Part shown: piece after piece, positions 38,753 through 53,700 of the stretch
Position numbering within the stretch: position 1 is the first letter of the stretch
Layout: the number at the start of each line of letters is the position of its first letter
Assembly (NCBI GenBank): GCA_026874595.1
Contig: CM049310.1
Location: forward strand, 9,858,001-9,922,000
Direction of reading: 5' to 3'
Length of the DNA: 64,000 bases
From: Sipunculus nudus
Lineage: Eukaryota > Annelida > Sipuncula > Golfingiida > Sipunculidae
The notes under the pieces: model-generated
Databases searched by the model: none
What the model saw: only the letters and a program-made list of their open reading frames with translations
What the model was told of the DNA's origin: nothing
Program-made: the position numbers and the translations under genes

Positions 38753-41700
38753 GTTATTTAACCGTACACCGTTAACACATAAAGTTAAACAGCACAATGC
38801 AAACTCCGTATACGACATTACAGGAAATTTTATAAAATAGATACCTATATTTCCACGCTCATTATATCATTGAATTAATGACTCAAACAAGGTTTAATTA
38901 TCACAATTCATGAGTACTATACCATATAATATATTTATGTTTCAAGGATAGGTTGTATCAAATAAACACTTGTCGACACCCTTGAGAATTTTATCTTGTC
39001 AAATAAGATAACTTATTTCTTTTCATATAGTTAAAATGAAGACACAATCTTGTTTTTCAGAGGCCTTAGGTATTCAGTGAAAGGAAGTTTGTACTGAATA
39101 TCTAAATCATCAAATTTTGTTATCTCATAGGTTAACCTTCAACCCCTCTGAAGAAATAGAAAATAAATCATATCATGTTTGTTGTTTTTCACATGCAACG
39201 TCCTTAATTTGCCTCGGCGCCTGAGACACCGAAGAAACGTTGGGACACCGTATAAATAATATAAAAGCAAAGTATTACGTCAATTTTCACTTCTCACCAG
39301 ACGACAGCTTAGCGCGCCGTTTTATCCGTTGACTGGTGCATGTTTTTTTTATCCCTCTATTGTTACTTCAGGGCATGTGACCAGCTTTCGATGGTCGGGG
39401 ATATCTACAGCATATGTAATGTAAAACACGATGTAATCTAATCAAATATCACTAAAAAAATTAGGTTTTATACCCCAGTGAAGACAACACATAAGATAAG
39501 GACCCACCGCCGTGTGTCTGAATTACTTTACTATGTAGGCCTATACCGGTATGTCTGAGTACTGCTTCTAACCTCGATCTGTCTGAGTCCACCAGAACGG
39601 AGAAAAAGAATAGCTAAATTTTATGGTTTGAACAAACCACTAAAAACATTTAAGCTCAGCTAACTGTAAGTCACTCTTTGTCCGGCATGCGGGCCGTAAA
39701 CAAGGCACAAATCCTAATCGTTGATTCTAGAAACTTCTAACTTATAGGACCCAAGAAGTTCCTTGAAAAAAACTCTGTTGACACCTAAAATTAGGTAACT
39801 GTGACGTATATGGGACCTGTTTGGGCACTCCAGAATCATTAAAACATTGATACAAAAGCTCCAGTATCTGAATAATTAACTCATGGGTTACCACGATTCT
39901 TGTCTGGCTTATTGATAATAAACAGTTTCATCAGGCCCTGAAGACTGGGGGCGCCACCTGTATTTTACCTTAAATTCATACGCATTTTTCTCTATATTTT
40001 TAAGACCTTTATCTGATAGTAGTCGCATCAGTAACTCAGCCGCGGTTTCATTGAGTGTCCTGAATTAAAACCTGGTATGTTTTTTAATCATGACTAGTGT
40101 AATCAGATACTGAAGACTGGAGACTCGCTTGTGGTGACTGACATTGCTGAACACAGCAATCACATATGTTCGTCAGCTGTGGATTCGTTTAGTGCTCTGA
40201 CACCTAGTAAAAGTACTAGTATGTGTATTGACCAGAACCAGTTGTGTCAGGTGATATTGACTGGTGGCACCACCTGTATTTCCTTTTTCACACAAATACA
40301 TCTAGTACCATAATCAATACCAACACGTCAGTCAGCTCAGCGTCATGATGCATGATGCATGGGTCACTTGTTTTGTTTCCCTTTTTTTTCACACAGATAG
40401 TCAATAGATGGAAAGATCGAACGTATATTACACTGAGTAACAGTCCAACATTTTCTGATATACAGGTAAAAATGTAGAATTTCCATTGAACATTCCTGGA
40501 AGATGCATCACAGGCATCGAAGTGGCGCCATCTGTCAGAATAGTCGTACACTCCAAAAAGCCGCCGGTCAGTCGGGAGGCGGTGGTCGAGGTCTCCACAA
40601 AAACTGTCCACGTGTTCCTTCAAACAGACAAACCGCTATACACCCGCGGTCAGAAGGGTAGGTCTGCTCAAGTTAATTTATTTAGCCATTTGGTCAAAAT
40701 ACTTGAACAATCATCATAAATTATTTTTCATTAGCGAGAAAATTGAAGTACAACGGCTATTATGTAATATTCACTACAATACAAAAAACCAGCGCAAATT
40801 TTAACAATTTCGCAGATCAGTTATAATCTATTTTTATGTCCGATGTAGAAAATGAACTATAAATAAATACAGCCTATGCCAAAAAAAATTATCATCGCTT
40901 GTTCATGATATTTTTGTTCAGTTCGTGTCAGTGCATATGTCTGTTTTAAAAGTCTCAATTTATGATCTCGACATTGATTATTACACCAAAAAAGCTCTCC
41001 GTGACTGCTTTGTTTCGAAATTATATAATGTATATTTGCTATAATTATCTTTTTTTTTATTTTCGGTCCAGTTTTGATAAGGATCTTCTCTGTGGACCTG
41101 CACCTGAAGCCTTTTGGAATGAATGTAAAAATACATGTATTTGTAAGTATCATTGTTAAAGGCCCTAAAGAAGGGTTTATTATTCAAATGGGATTAATTG
41201 TCTTTCAACATTTGAAGAGATTTATTCAGTTTTTTTTTCTTTTCATGCCTAGCGCTAGCTTTTGATTTGGTAATTAATTACTTGTATGTTAAAATTCAAA
41301 GATATATAAAAGAGCAATAAAACAAGTTTCGACATCATCCTGTCCACGGTGACCCAAATTGTGATGCATATTTTGTGCATGGTACATAACTTTACAAATA
41401 ACAAAATGGATTTTAGGAAGTAAAACTTTTCTGTGAAGAGTAGGGATACTTTCGTATTACAAGTAATCTGGGTAATCTGGGCTAGTGCTTCCTCTATGCT
41501 TGTAATAAATGATAATATGATGAAATACAACACTGGTTACCAAGTAAAACTTTTTTTCGTCACAATGAGGATCAGTCCTTATTTTTTTTCCAGAACCCGT
41601 CGGGTAAGATAGTAGAGAGGATAAGGGCGAGTACTCGTCCAATCTGTACTACTCATGGGATCTTCGATACAGCTATCAAACTGTCGGATACGGCAGACTA

Positions 41701-44700
41701 CGGAAAATGGACCATCACCGCGGAGTATGGTTACAAGGTATGATTATGGAACAGAAATTTCTGTTATTAATCCGATAAAATCTTACAAAAGGCACTATAT
41801 TTATACAACAATACTCAATTCATAAATAAGTATCCTGATTTACATTGCACACTGATTATGGTAAATGATTTCATCTTCAGTATAATAGTCTTCCAAAAGC
41901 TGAATCTGCCTGGATCTTTATAATTTTATTCAAACTTTATGTTAGTGGACGCATGATTAGAAATAATAAACAGCATTATTTCATGATATACGGGTGTCAG
42001 GGTCATATATAAGTGAGTGTTGGGGGGGGGGGGGGGTATGTGAGATAACCGTGATCTACTGTTGGCCTAACTTTGCAACATTTGGCAATAGCATTTTCGT
42101 GCCGTTTCACATCAATAACTATCTATGTCCTTTTCTTTTACAGCATCAAAGCATCGTCACGACACAGTTCGTCGTAAAGCGCTACGGTAGGTTTCGTCTC
42201 GGAATATATGTTTAAAAATCAACCTGTGTGTAGGCAATACTCATATTCTAGACATTTTGTTATTGCCAGTATATTAGTTATATTTCAACCTTTTACGTTA
42301 AAACACGTAAAATCAGTAGCTACAATTGATAAAAATTTCTGCTATGATCGACAACATGCTCTTTATCAGACAATTAATGGTCTTAAGCATAACAGAGGAA
42401 TGTATTGTGCCAATAAATACCTTTTATATTTTACAGTGCTCCCAAAATTTGCTGTCGAGCTGCAAATTCCAGGCTTCATCATGTCAGAAAAGCAGGTGTT
42501 AGTTGGCCATGTGTCGGCAAAGTGAGTACACGAAACCTATGCTATATAATATGCCGAAGAGGGCGTGGTCATCCCCAGAGCGTTCCCCCGTTTTCTACTT
42601 GGATGTCAGTTTCTATTAGAAAGATGTAGATTAAAACCATAATGCAAAGAAACCCCACTGTTCCACTTTGAGAAAACTCACTGTTTCACTGTGAGAGAAA
42701 CATAACAAAAGCAACCACAGATAAACTGCGCCCGATGAATAGCTACAAAGGGACCTAGTTTAAGAAGAATTTTCATGGAATAAAATGAAAATTAAGAAAT
42801 CCAAGATAACTTGTAAAGGTAAGCATTGGAATTAGATGTAAATGGTGTAACTGGACTAATTAGCAAACTAATGTATCACAGGTACACATACGGGAAGCCG
42901 GTGGAGGGACACGTGTATTTACGGTTCGGTGTCAAGACACGGAAGGGTATCATTATCTTCGGCACAATCGGGGATCACGTCCAGGTAGGTCTCAAGTGAG
43001 GGACTCTCTCTACTGTCATACACAAATTGAAAAAAAAATTACAATTTGACTTCCTTTTAGTTTCTACTTACTGTAATGAATCAGATTTCATTTATTTAAC
43101 AACTTTACAACTATTCCATTTCCTACTTACAGCATAAAACAGCGCGACATAAACCCTTGGAGCTGTCAGACGGGCAAACGGATTTCGAAGTCGATTTATC
43201 ACGCCTGAAGCAGTTGGGTGATTCGTACACCTTCCCGGCAATCATTGGTTCCAATCTTTATGTCGAGGCTGAGGTCACCGAGAGGTCAACTGGTGAAAAG
43301 GTCAAGGTCGTGAATGCATCAAGTATATTTACCCTTTCACAATACAGAATTGATGTCAGCCATCTTGATGATCATTTTGAACCTGGTCTGCCATATAGAG
43401 TGTTTGTAAGTAAATAACTTTGGTACTTCTCGTATTCATTTATTCAATACACTAAAGATAAGTGACACCTCTACTTTTTATGACAATTTGTGAATATGTT
43501 ATTATCTTATTTTTTACTAAAGTGAGATTAATAAAACTAACAAAGTAATTCATCTATATTTATATCCTTTATTTTGACGTAAGGTCGTATTCAATTTATA
43601 CATTTGCAAAGGAGACAAGTAAAGTATATCTTAATTAAATATAATTGTTATTTCAAATATATTTATAATTGAAAGAATTACAGAAATTATAAATAATCAC
43701 TTTGTGTATACATAAATGCAATGTTAATTTTTTTATTTTTTATCACACATACACATATATTAACTTTAATAGGTGAAAATCAAATAAGAAATCTATTGTT
43801 CATACAACATGATAAACATATATTTTTCGTGCTATGTTGGAAATTATATTTTCAGGTTCACGTTCAATATGCTAATGGTGGGGCAGCATCCTGGGTCATA
43901 GTCAATGTCTTTTATAACGACGACCTGTTGGAGGTTGAGACAGACCAGTACGGATACGCATCGCTTTTCCTGAAGACGCCGGCACCTCCTTATCCCGGAC
44001 CACTAGAGTTTAAAGTGAGAATATATAAAAGTACCTGGAATTATAAGATCAATAATGTGGTATGTTCCCTTCTTCCTCAACAAATAGAACGATATCGCGA
44101 TAACTTCCGGAGGGATCTTTAAATTATAAAAGAGATCCAAACAATTTCAAACCGCATACTTCAATCCGTATTTGGAAAGAAACCCATACATTGGTCCATT
44201 GGTCTCCAATATTTTAGCCGTTTAGAGATACAACAAATTTAATATATTATAATATATTTGGAAAGAAACCCATACATTGGTCCATTGGTCTCCAATATTT
44301 TAGCCGTTTAGAGATACAACAAATTTAATATATCTGAAACATTTTTGTATTATACAATTGTCAGAGGTCGAAAATCAAGAAAAAGTCAAAATGTAATATC
44401 AATGATATCAAATGGGAACTGGGTGCATGTACCTTTCCAAACAATGCGTGGATGTTTTTTATGTGCGATATCTACATAGATGTTGAGTGGCAGTCATTTA
44501 CAAATAAGTCTTAAATTACAAGTATTACTTCTTGGTACTTTATCGAGTTTCTGCTTCCTTAAAGATCCTTTGATATATGAACTTGTTCGTTTTTCTTGAT
44601 CTTTACTTATTTATGAGCAGAGGAATGGATTTCCTCGATTTCGTGAATTTGCAGTTGGTTCTTCTAAGAATGTTAAAATAGTTCGACTGACATCGCCTGT

Positions 44701-47700
44701 TTCTTCCCTTCCAACAAGGTCCACGGAAATGGCAATAATCTAATTATCTAATGAATAATTACTGATATAGATATACGTTGGCGACGAGGACCACCGGATG
44801 GCCCGGCCCTTTACGATACACCCTGATCCCGGAGTCAGCCGTGACGTCATCAAGGTGTACCCGAGCACCGTCATGACGGAGGTATGTCCTCATTACTCTA
44901 TTGTAATGTTTTTTTTCAGGGGGGGGTCCGTATGCGTACATTTTATATGTGAATATAGTACACATTCGTTGTACGTAATTATGTTTATAAGGGTGCGTGA
45001 TCTTTAGAGAGTTTCCATTTTACAAGCCTTTCAATCTTGCACTAGTTGTAATACTGAATAAGGAAGGTAACGATAATAACATAAATAATTATTTCAGAAA
45101 TTATTTAATGATACTAATAATACTGTGATGATGTTTGAGCTTCAATCAGTTCTTAAATACCACTGCGTGTGATGATAAAAAATGGACTACGCATGAATAA
45201 AAATAAAATCATGATGTTCATGCATCATTGATGATCTCTGAAGTGGTATAGAATTATATTTAGCAGTGTATCATTTTAATGTCATCTTAGGTTAGTATAG
45301 AATATCCTTTCCAGGACTCAAGAGATAATCTACCATGCAGATAGCTGATCTTGCCTACGTTATACTCACTAAGTTCATAGTGGTATAGACCAAGGTTTAA
45401 TTGTGACACGTCCATTTGAATGTGCCGTGCACGTGGTGTACAGCTGCAAATACTAATATGCTGATACTTGCTGCATGCCTGTACTCAATTTAGTGTGTCT
45501 TTTACACACTTAACTTTGATTACCGTTATCCTTTTCTTTTTAGGTCGGGAAAAAGCTACAGATTTATATATTCGCGAAGCTCAGCAGCTTCTATGACGAG
45601 AGCCTTACGGTTCCCTATCTGGTAAGATCTATCCACATACATATATTAACTGATTATTTACTTAATTAAAGGCAAGAACATGGCCTGGTCTGTACTTCCA
45701 GTACCGGTATCTCATGATTATGCATCAAAATTTCATTTAACTTTCTGCTTTTCAGACTCTAAAGGTCAATTTAAATATTAGCTGTTTTTGCACAAGATTG
45801 ACAAATGTATAACGTTCTTTTATATTATGTACACTTCCTTCGCTCCACAGAGTTAGTCAGTATATAACGTGTCACAGCTCTTATTGATAAGACAAATAGT
45901 GATATACTAACAGGTGGGGGAATGGACTTAATTTCTCCAATTATATTAGAGGTTAAGTTAAGCCTCGTTACGAAGGTAACGACTCATTCAGCTCTGTTGA
46001 ATTAGGAACAAATGAACCAAGATATTTGAATATCATTTTCGGCATCCTATTTGGGATATTTACATGTTGGACACCTGTGGCTTTTAGCTGATGTCAAAAG
46101 GTCAAATACAGTCACATGACACAACCACCATAAGACGACAAGAAGACATTTACTCGGGAAGAGTGTCCGTGCGCATCACCTCAGCCATGGTGCCCTCTGT
46201 TGGGATTTATATGTACTATTTATCACATCGGCGGGAACCTTTAATGGCGACGGCTGAAGTGAACATCCTTAATACCTGTGGTAATAAAGTAAGTCAATGA
46301 TAAGAAATTCTTATCTTTGCTTTTTTTCTGAAGGTCACGCATATTATGAGAATGTTTAGCACTACTGTGTTTTATTACACGTTAACAGCTTTTCAGATTT
46401 GTTGAAAGGTAATTTACTGTCTCTTCTTCTGGTTAAACTGACCTCTAAATAATCTGGAAATTAGCGGGACCATGTATAAAAGGGTTTGACCTTTCCTTGT
46501 GAAATGTGTATTTGAGAATTCAGTTTTACTAGAACACTGAAGAAATATTAATATAATTTTATCACCTAAAAATAAGCACTCAAGCATCAAACTCGCAGAA
46601 CAGTCTGTCACTCCTTAAAATGGTTCTAAAGTGTTAAAAGCCTTTTTGCATTATGTACATGTAAGTTCATAAAAAAAGACAGTATTATTCGCATTTAAAC
46701 TTAAGGTTCACGTGAGAGGAGAGATCAGCGAGGGTTACGCCCCGGGAGAGACCGCCAACATATTAATTAGTGCTCACAATAACAGCAAGGTGGCGCTGAT
46801 GGCGGTCGACAACGCTGCACTGGCACTGGGCAACACGGCAGATTTGCTGAGAGCGCAGGTAAGACACAGCCGCTTATTTCTATAGAGTACAGACCAGAGT
46901 ATGAATTATATACAAGCTTGGATCACGGGAGTGTGTTATACATTTAAATTTATATTTTAAGGCAGTTGTCAAATAGTATATGGCTTGGTTTTTTTGTGAC
47001 ACTTTGATCACCACTGTATTAAAACAATTTTAAATATTTTAAGGCCAGTTTTTGATATATCATTTTGGATAAATTATATATGTAACAAATATACATGTAA
47101 ATCAGTCTGAATTCAAGCAATATACAAATTTTGAATGAAAAAAAGCAGTAAAATATACAGGTTGCATGTAAATGAAAAATGGTTAAAATATTAAATTTTA
47201 AGTAATTTTGTATTGGGTTTATATGTCATCAGTGTAGTTTTCCAGTTTATGGCACCACAAGTTATATCTAACCCAAAGTTACAAGATGGAACTAGTTTTT
47301 CTTCAAATATAATTTTTTTCTTTAAAAAAATTATCTGAAAAATTCATCTGTTTTACTTTAGATGGATTCTTTGCACATGATTGGTACAAGTTTATTGAAA
47401 GATAAAGTGAGTATCCATTTTATGTGTTCAATCACTTATACATGTATGTTTGTATTTTAATACAATTAATGAATGGAGATTTATGTTCACTACCTTGCAC
47501 CTTGATCTGGTCAGCCGCTGAGGGCTTTGTTGAACTAACCCTTCATGAAATATGATTTAAGGCTAGATATATCAGGTTTTTATGGCCAAGCTTAAAATGA
47601 TCTAAGTGTTAAGTATGGCTCAACCTAATGTTGTGAACTTTTATTTGAGGAGAAATCATGCAAGAAAGAAGAAAACTTAAGAAAAAAAATACAGAAAAAT

Positions 47701-50700
47701 ATATGAAATGGAGTATTGGAATTAAGAAATAAGCACAAGTGATCAATTATACCAGTAGATGATGAGATTATTAATTTTGTCAGTGTGAAATATTCAACAG
47801 TAATCACTTGTATAACATTCTACCCTTGTGTTTTACATATTTCACAACCTTGTTGCAGTATTGGGGGATTTTCTATTTTGGCCCTGGTGACCAGGATCGT
47901 CCTTCAATGGCTACTCATGAGAACATCAAACACAGAGCCAAAAGAGACACAAGTAGGTCTACATAAAATAATCATGAAAACAGCAAATAGTACATAAAGT
48001 CATACATTTTGATTTAAAAAATATTTTGATTTCAAACTGATGGTTTCTTTTTCTAATTTATTTTTGTATAATTTCCTATATTTTCTTAAAGATAATTTGT
48101 TCTGTTTTCAAAATATGTATAACACCGAACACTGAACAGATTAAGTAAACATTGAAGTAAACATTGAAGGCATGATGATTTATATTTATAATAATATATG
48201 CATGTATAAGTAAGTCATACTTTTATCTACCCACATCAGGAAAAGATAAATAAGAAAAATAGATATTTGAATAATATAAAAGTGATGGGGATTTTTGTGT
48301 GCTGCACTTCCTGCATGCTATCAGGGATTTTGAATTAGTTTTCAGAGCAGGGGTGCTGCCTCCTTATGAACTTTTAAATTTATAAGAGAAAACTCTTCAG
48401 TAGTGCATGTACTTTCAGTAATTAAGCACTCTTTGTCCTGTATAATTTTAGCTGTTAAAAAGAAACACTTGGGAGAGCTGGAGTGCTGTGTAAAGGGAGA
48501 GAGGACCGCTGTGAGCCAGCTTGGTAAAACCTGTGTGCAGCTCGCAGCCCGAGAAGCAACAACAGTGGAGCCGGGCTGCAGCCGACGTTTCTTCAGCTGC
48601 TGCAGCAAGGTGGCCAGGACCTACGGCAGAAGAGATCCAGGTCTGATCACAGCTCACCTAGAATATACCTGTAGTTCCTGATATGGTTAATTATAACATA
48701 CCTGTAACACCTGAGATTCTTAATTTCAAAGTAACTGAACCACCAGATTTTCTTTATTAGAAAGTACCTGTAATGGCTGTAAATTCTCATTAAACAGTAC
48801 CATAATACCTGCAAATTTGAGTAAGTGCCTGTAACACCTGTTATTCTCAATTTTAAAATATCTATAACATCTGTATTACTGGTTTTAATTTATGAAAATA
48901 TCTTTAACACCTGTGATTCTTTATATATAAAAAGTATTTTATGTAATAGCTGCAATTCTTGATAAATATGGTGATGATAATAGAGTTATAACTGATGACA
49001 AACTGGTACTGTTTGATGTCTATTTACATTTAAAGTATGACCACTTGTCTGTTATCTGCAAAATCATCTTTCATTACTGTGTCAAACACTTGTTTAAATT
49101 TTTCATCAAGAACAGTTTACCCATGTTGTTAGCTCAGCTGACTGTAAGTCATCTGAGCTATAGGGATCACCTTTTGTCCGTCATCCGTCCGGGCACAAAT
49201 CGTAACCGCTGGACCTGGATTCTTCTCACTTTTCATCCAGAGAGGTCCATGAAAAATCTCCTTGAAAACCTGGAACTAGGTCTCTGTTACCCATATCCTT
49301 TGAGCTATGGGGCCCCAAAGTACCCCCCAGACTAGTAAAAAATTTTTTACAAAAACTTCAATATCTCATTAACTACATTACTGATGGTCATGATTTTTGG
49401 CATACATATTGATCATGAGATGTTCCATCAGTTCCTGCAGACTGGTGGCGTCACCTGTATTTTTCCATTTTTTACGAATTTTTTTCTCTATTTTTGAGAC
49501 CTTTAAAAATGTGGACATCTGTTAACGTGGCACAAATCGTAAAGACTGTACCTAGAATCTTCATTAATGAAATTCTGAGAGACCTATGAAAAGTCTCCAT
49601 GGAAACCAGAAATTAGGTCTCTGTTACCCATATCCTTCAAGCTATGGGGCCCCAAAGTACCCCCCAGAATAGTGAAAAATTTCATACAAAAACTTCAATA
49701 TCTCATTAACAACATCACTGATGGTCATGATTTTTGGCATACATATTAATCTTGAGATGTTTCATCAGTTTCTGCAGACTGGTGGCGCCACCTGTATTTT
49801 TCGATTTTTTACAATTTTTTCCTCTATTTTTGAGACCTTTAAGGATGCTGTCATCTGTTAGCATGGCACAAATCGTAACGACTGGACCTAGAATCTTCAT
49901 TCTTGACACACTGAGAGGTCCATGAAAAATATCCTTGGAAACCAGAAATTAGGTCTCTGTTAATCATATCCTTCGAGCTATGAGGCCCCAAAGTACCCCC
50001 CCCCGCCCCGAGTAGTCAAAAATTTCATACAAAAACTTCAATATCTCAATAACTACATCAATGATGGTCATGATTTTTGGCATACATATTGATTATGAAA
50101 TGTTCCATCAGTTCCTGCAGACTTGTGGCGCCACCTGTATTGTTTGATTTTTTACGATTTTTTCCTCTATTTTTTAGACCTTTAAGGATGCTGTCATCTG
50201 TTAACGTGCCACAAATCATAACGACTGATCTAGAATCTTCATTCTCAACACACTGGGAGACCTATGAAAAGTCTCCATGGAAACCAAAATTAGGTCTCTG
50301 TTACCCATATTCTTCGAGCTATGGAGCCCTAAAGTACCCCCAAGAAAAGTAAAAAAATTCATACAAAAACTTCAATTTCTCATTAACTTCTTGAATGATG
50401 GTCATGATTTGTGGCATAACTATTGATCATGAGATGTGTCATCTGTTCCTGCAGACTGGTGGCGCCACCTGTATCGTTCGATTTTTCACGATTTTTTCCT
50501 CTATTTTTGAGACCTTTAAGGATGCTGTCATCTGTTAGCATGGCACAAATAGTAACGACTGGACCTAGAATCTTCATTCTCAACACACTAGAAGACCTAT
50601 GAAAAGTCTCCATGGAAACCAGAAATTAGGTCTCTGTTACCCATATCCTTCGAGCTAAGGGGCCCCAAAGTACCCCCCCAGAGTAGTCAAAAATTTCATA

Positions 50701-53700
50701 CAAAAACTTCAATATCTGAATAACTACATCACTGATGGTCATGGTTTTTGGCATTCATATTGATTATGAGATGTTCCATCAGTTCCTGCAGACTGGTGGC
50801 GCCACCTATGTTATCTATCAAGAGGGTACAAATTGCAACAACTGGACCTAGAAACTTCATTCTTGTCATGCAAGGAGGCCCATGAAGAGTGCCTGTGGAA
50901 ACTTGAAATTAGGTCTCTGTTACCCATATCCTTCAAGCTATAGGACTCTGAAGTATCCCTCAGAATAATGGACAATTTGATACAAAAGCTGAAGTATCTG
51001 AACAACTAATACGGAGATCATCATGATTCTTTGCATGTATATTGACCATTAAGTGTTTTTAGCTCAGCTGACTGTAAGTCATCTGAAGTATCCTTCAGAA
51101 TAATGGACAATTTGATACAAAAGCTCAAGTTTCTAAACAACTATTGCAGTGATCACCATGATTCTTTGCATGGATATTGATCATGGAATGTGTCATCAGT
51201 TTCTGCAGTATGGTGGCGCCACCTGTATTTTTTTTATTTTTACGAATTTTTTTCTCTATTTTTGAGACCTCATAAGATGCGGTCATCTGTTAACATGGCA
51301 CAAATCGTAACAACTGGACCTAGAATCTTCTCTCTTGACATGCTGAGAGGCCCATGAAAAGTTTTCTTAAAAACTTGAAATTAGGTCTCTGTTACCCATA
51401 ACCTCTGAGCTATGGGGCTCCGAAGTACCCCCCAGAATAATGGAAAATTTGATACAAAAGCTCAAGTATCTGAACAATTATTATATTGATCACCATGATT
51501 CTTTGCATGGATATTGATCATGAAATGTTTCATCAGTTTCTGCATTCTGGTGGCGCCACCTGTATTTTTTCAATTTTTAGCTCAGCTGACTGAAAGTCAT
51601 TTGAGCTGTAGGGATCACCTTTTGTCCGTCGTCCGTCCGGCCATCGAGGCGTCTGTCTGTTAACAGGGCACAAATCGTAACCGCTAGACCAGGAATCTTC
51701 TTACTTGAAATCCTGGGAGGTCTATGGAAATTCTCCTTGTAAACCTGAAATTAGGTCACTGTGACCTACATTCTTTGAGCTATGGGGTTCTGAAGTACCC
51801 CCCAGAATAATGCAAAATTTAATACAAAAGCTCAAGTATCTGAACAACTAATGCATTAATCACCATGATTCTTTGCATGGATATTGATCATGGAGTGTTT
51901 CATCAATTTCTGGAGATTGGTGGCGCCACCTATATTTTTTTTATTTTTAACGATTTTTTTTCTCTACTTTTGTGATCTTTAAACATTTGGTCATCTGTAA
52001 ACAGGGCACAAATCATGACTGGACCTAGAATCTTCTGTCCTCACCTCCAGAGAAGCCCATAAAAGGTCTACATGGAAACCAGAAATAAGGTCCCTGTTAC
52101 CCATATTCTGTGAGCTATGGGGCTCTGAAGTACCCCCCAGAATAAAGATTTTGTCATATATTAACAGGGCACAAATCATAATGACTGGACCTAGAATCTT
52201 CTGTCCTCACCTCCAGGGAAGCCCATAAAAGGTCTACATGGAAACCCGAAATAAGGTCCCTGTTACCCATATCCTTCATGCTCTGGGGCTCCGAAGTACT
52301 CCCCAGAATAAAGATTTGGTCATCTGTTAACAGAGCACAAATTATAATGACTTGACCTAGAATCTCCTTTCTTGATATGCTGGGAGGCCCCTGAAAAGTC
52401 TCCTTGTGCACCTGAAATTACATCTCTGTTACCCATATCCTTCATCCTATGCGGCTTTGAAATACCCCCCAGAATAAACATTTGGATTTGTTAACAGGGC
52501 ACAAATCATAATAACTGGACCTAGAATTTTATTTTTTGACATGCTGGGAGATCCCTGAAAAGTCATCTTGTAAACCTTGAAAATAGGTGTCTGTTACCCA
52601 TATCGTTCATGCTACAGAGCTCCATAGTACCCCAATGAATATTGGATGATTTTATACAAAAGGTCAAGTTTGGAAAAAGGATTTCATTCAAATTTGACTT
52701 TCAGATGATAAAATTACTTTTGTCAATGTCTTCCTGGTCAGCTGAGCGTCATGACTCCTGGGTCACTTGTTGGCATACATATTAATCATGAGATGTTTCA
52801 TCAGTTTCTGCAGACTGGTGGCGCCACCTGTATTTTTTCGATTTTTTATGATTTTTTTCTCTATTTTTGAGATCTTAAAAGATGCAGTCATCTGTTAACA
52901 GGGCACAAATCGTTACAACTGGAACTAGAATCTTCATTCTTGACATGCAGGGAGGCCCATGATAAGTCTCCTTGGAAACCTGGAATTAGGTCTCTGTTAC
53001 CCAGATTCTTCAAGCTATGGGGCTCTGAAGCACCCCCCAGAATAATGGAAATTTGATACAAAAACTCAAATATCTGAACAACTAATGCATTGATCACCAT
53101 GATCCTTTGCATGGATATTGATCATGGAGGGTTTCATTGGTTTCTACAGACTGGTGGCACCACCTGTATTTTTTCTATATTTTACAATTTTCTTTCTCTA
53201 TTTTTTGATACCTTAAAAGATGCGGTCATCTAATAACAGGGCAAAAATCATAATGGCTGGACCTAGAATCTTCTTTCTTGACATGCAGAGAGGCCAAAGA
53301 AAAGTCTTCTTGGAAACTGAAAATTAGGTCTCTGTTACCTAAAACCTCAGAGCTATGGGGCTCTGAAGTGCCCCCAGAATAATGCAAAATTTGATACAAA
53401 AGCTCAATTATCTGAATAACCACTGCATTGATCACCAAGATTCTTTGCATGAATATATTGATCATGGGATGTTCCATCACTTCCTGCAGACTGTAGGCGC
53501 CACCTGTAATTTTTCGAATTTTTACAAATTTTTTTCTCTTTTTTTCAGACCTCAGTGAAACTGTCATCTGTTAACCACTGGACCTAGAGTCTTCAAACTT
53601 AATATCCAGGGAGGTCCATGAAAAATCTCCTTGAAAACCTGAAAATAGGTCTCTGTTACCCATATTCTTGGAGCTATGGGGCTCCAAATTACCCCCCAGA

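Larger units (their letters stand above)
40658..48451 (+). other. Introns 2-15 of the C3-like gene
   Basis: Fourteen introns of about 260 to 760 bp. They are AT-rich and hold no second gene that I can recognise. Notable content: a 15-base G run at 42022-42036, and an 86-bp tandem duplication at about 44169-44340. Open frames on either strand here are short and AT-biased. Confidence 0.8.

Noticed and set aside
43856-44122. Exon 9 continuing to the in-frame stop at 44,120
   Set aside because: C3 similarity stops at the GTGAGA donor and the next exon resumes it in phase.
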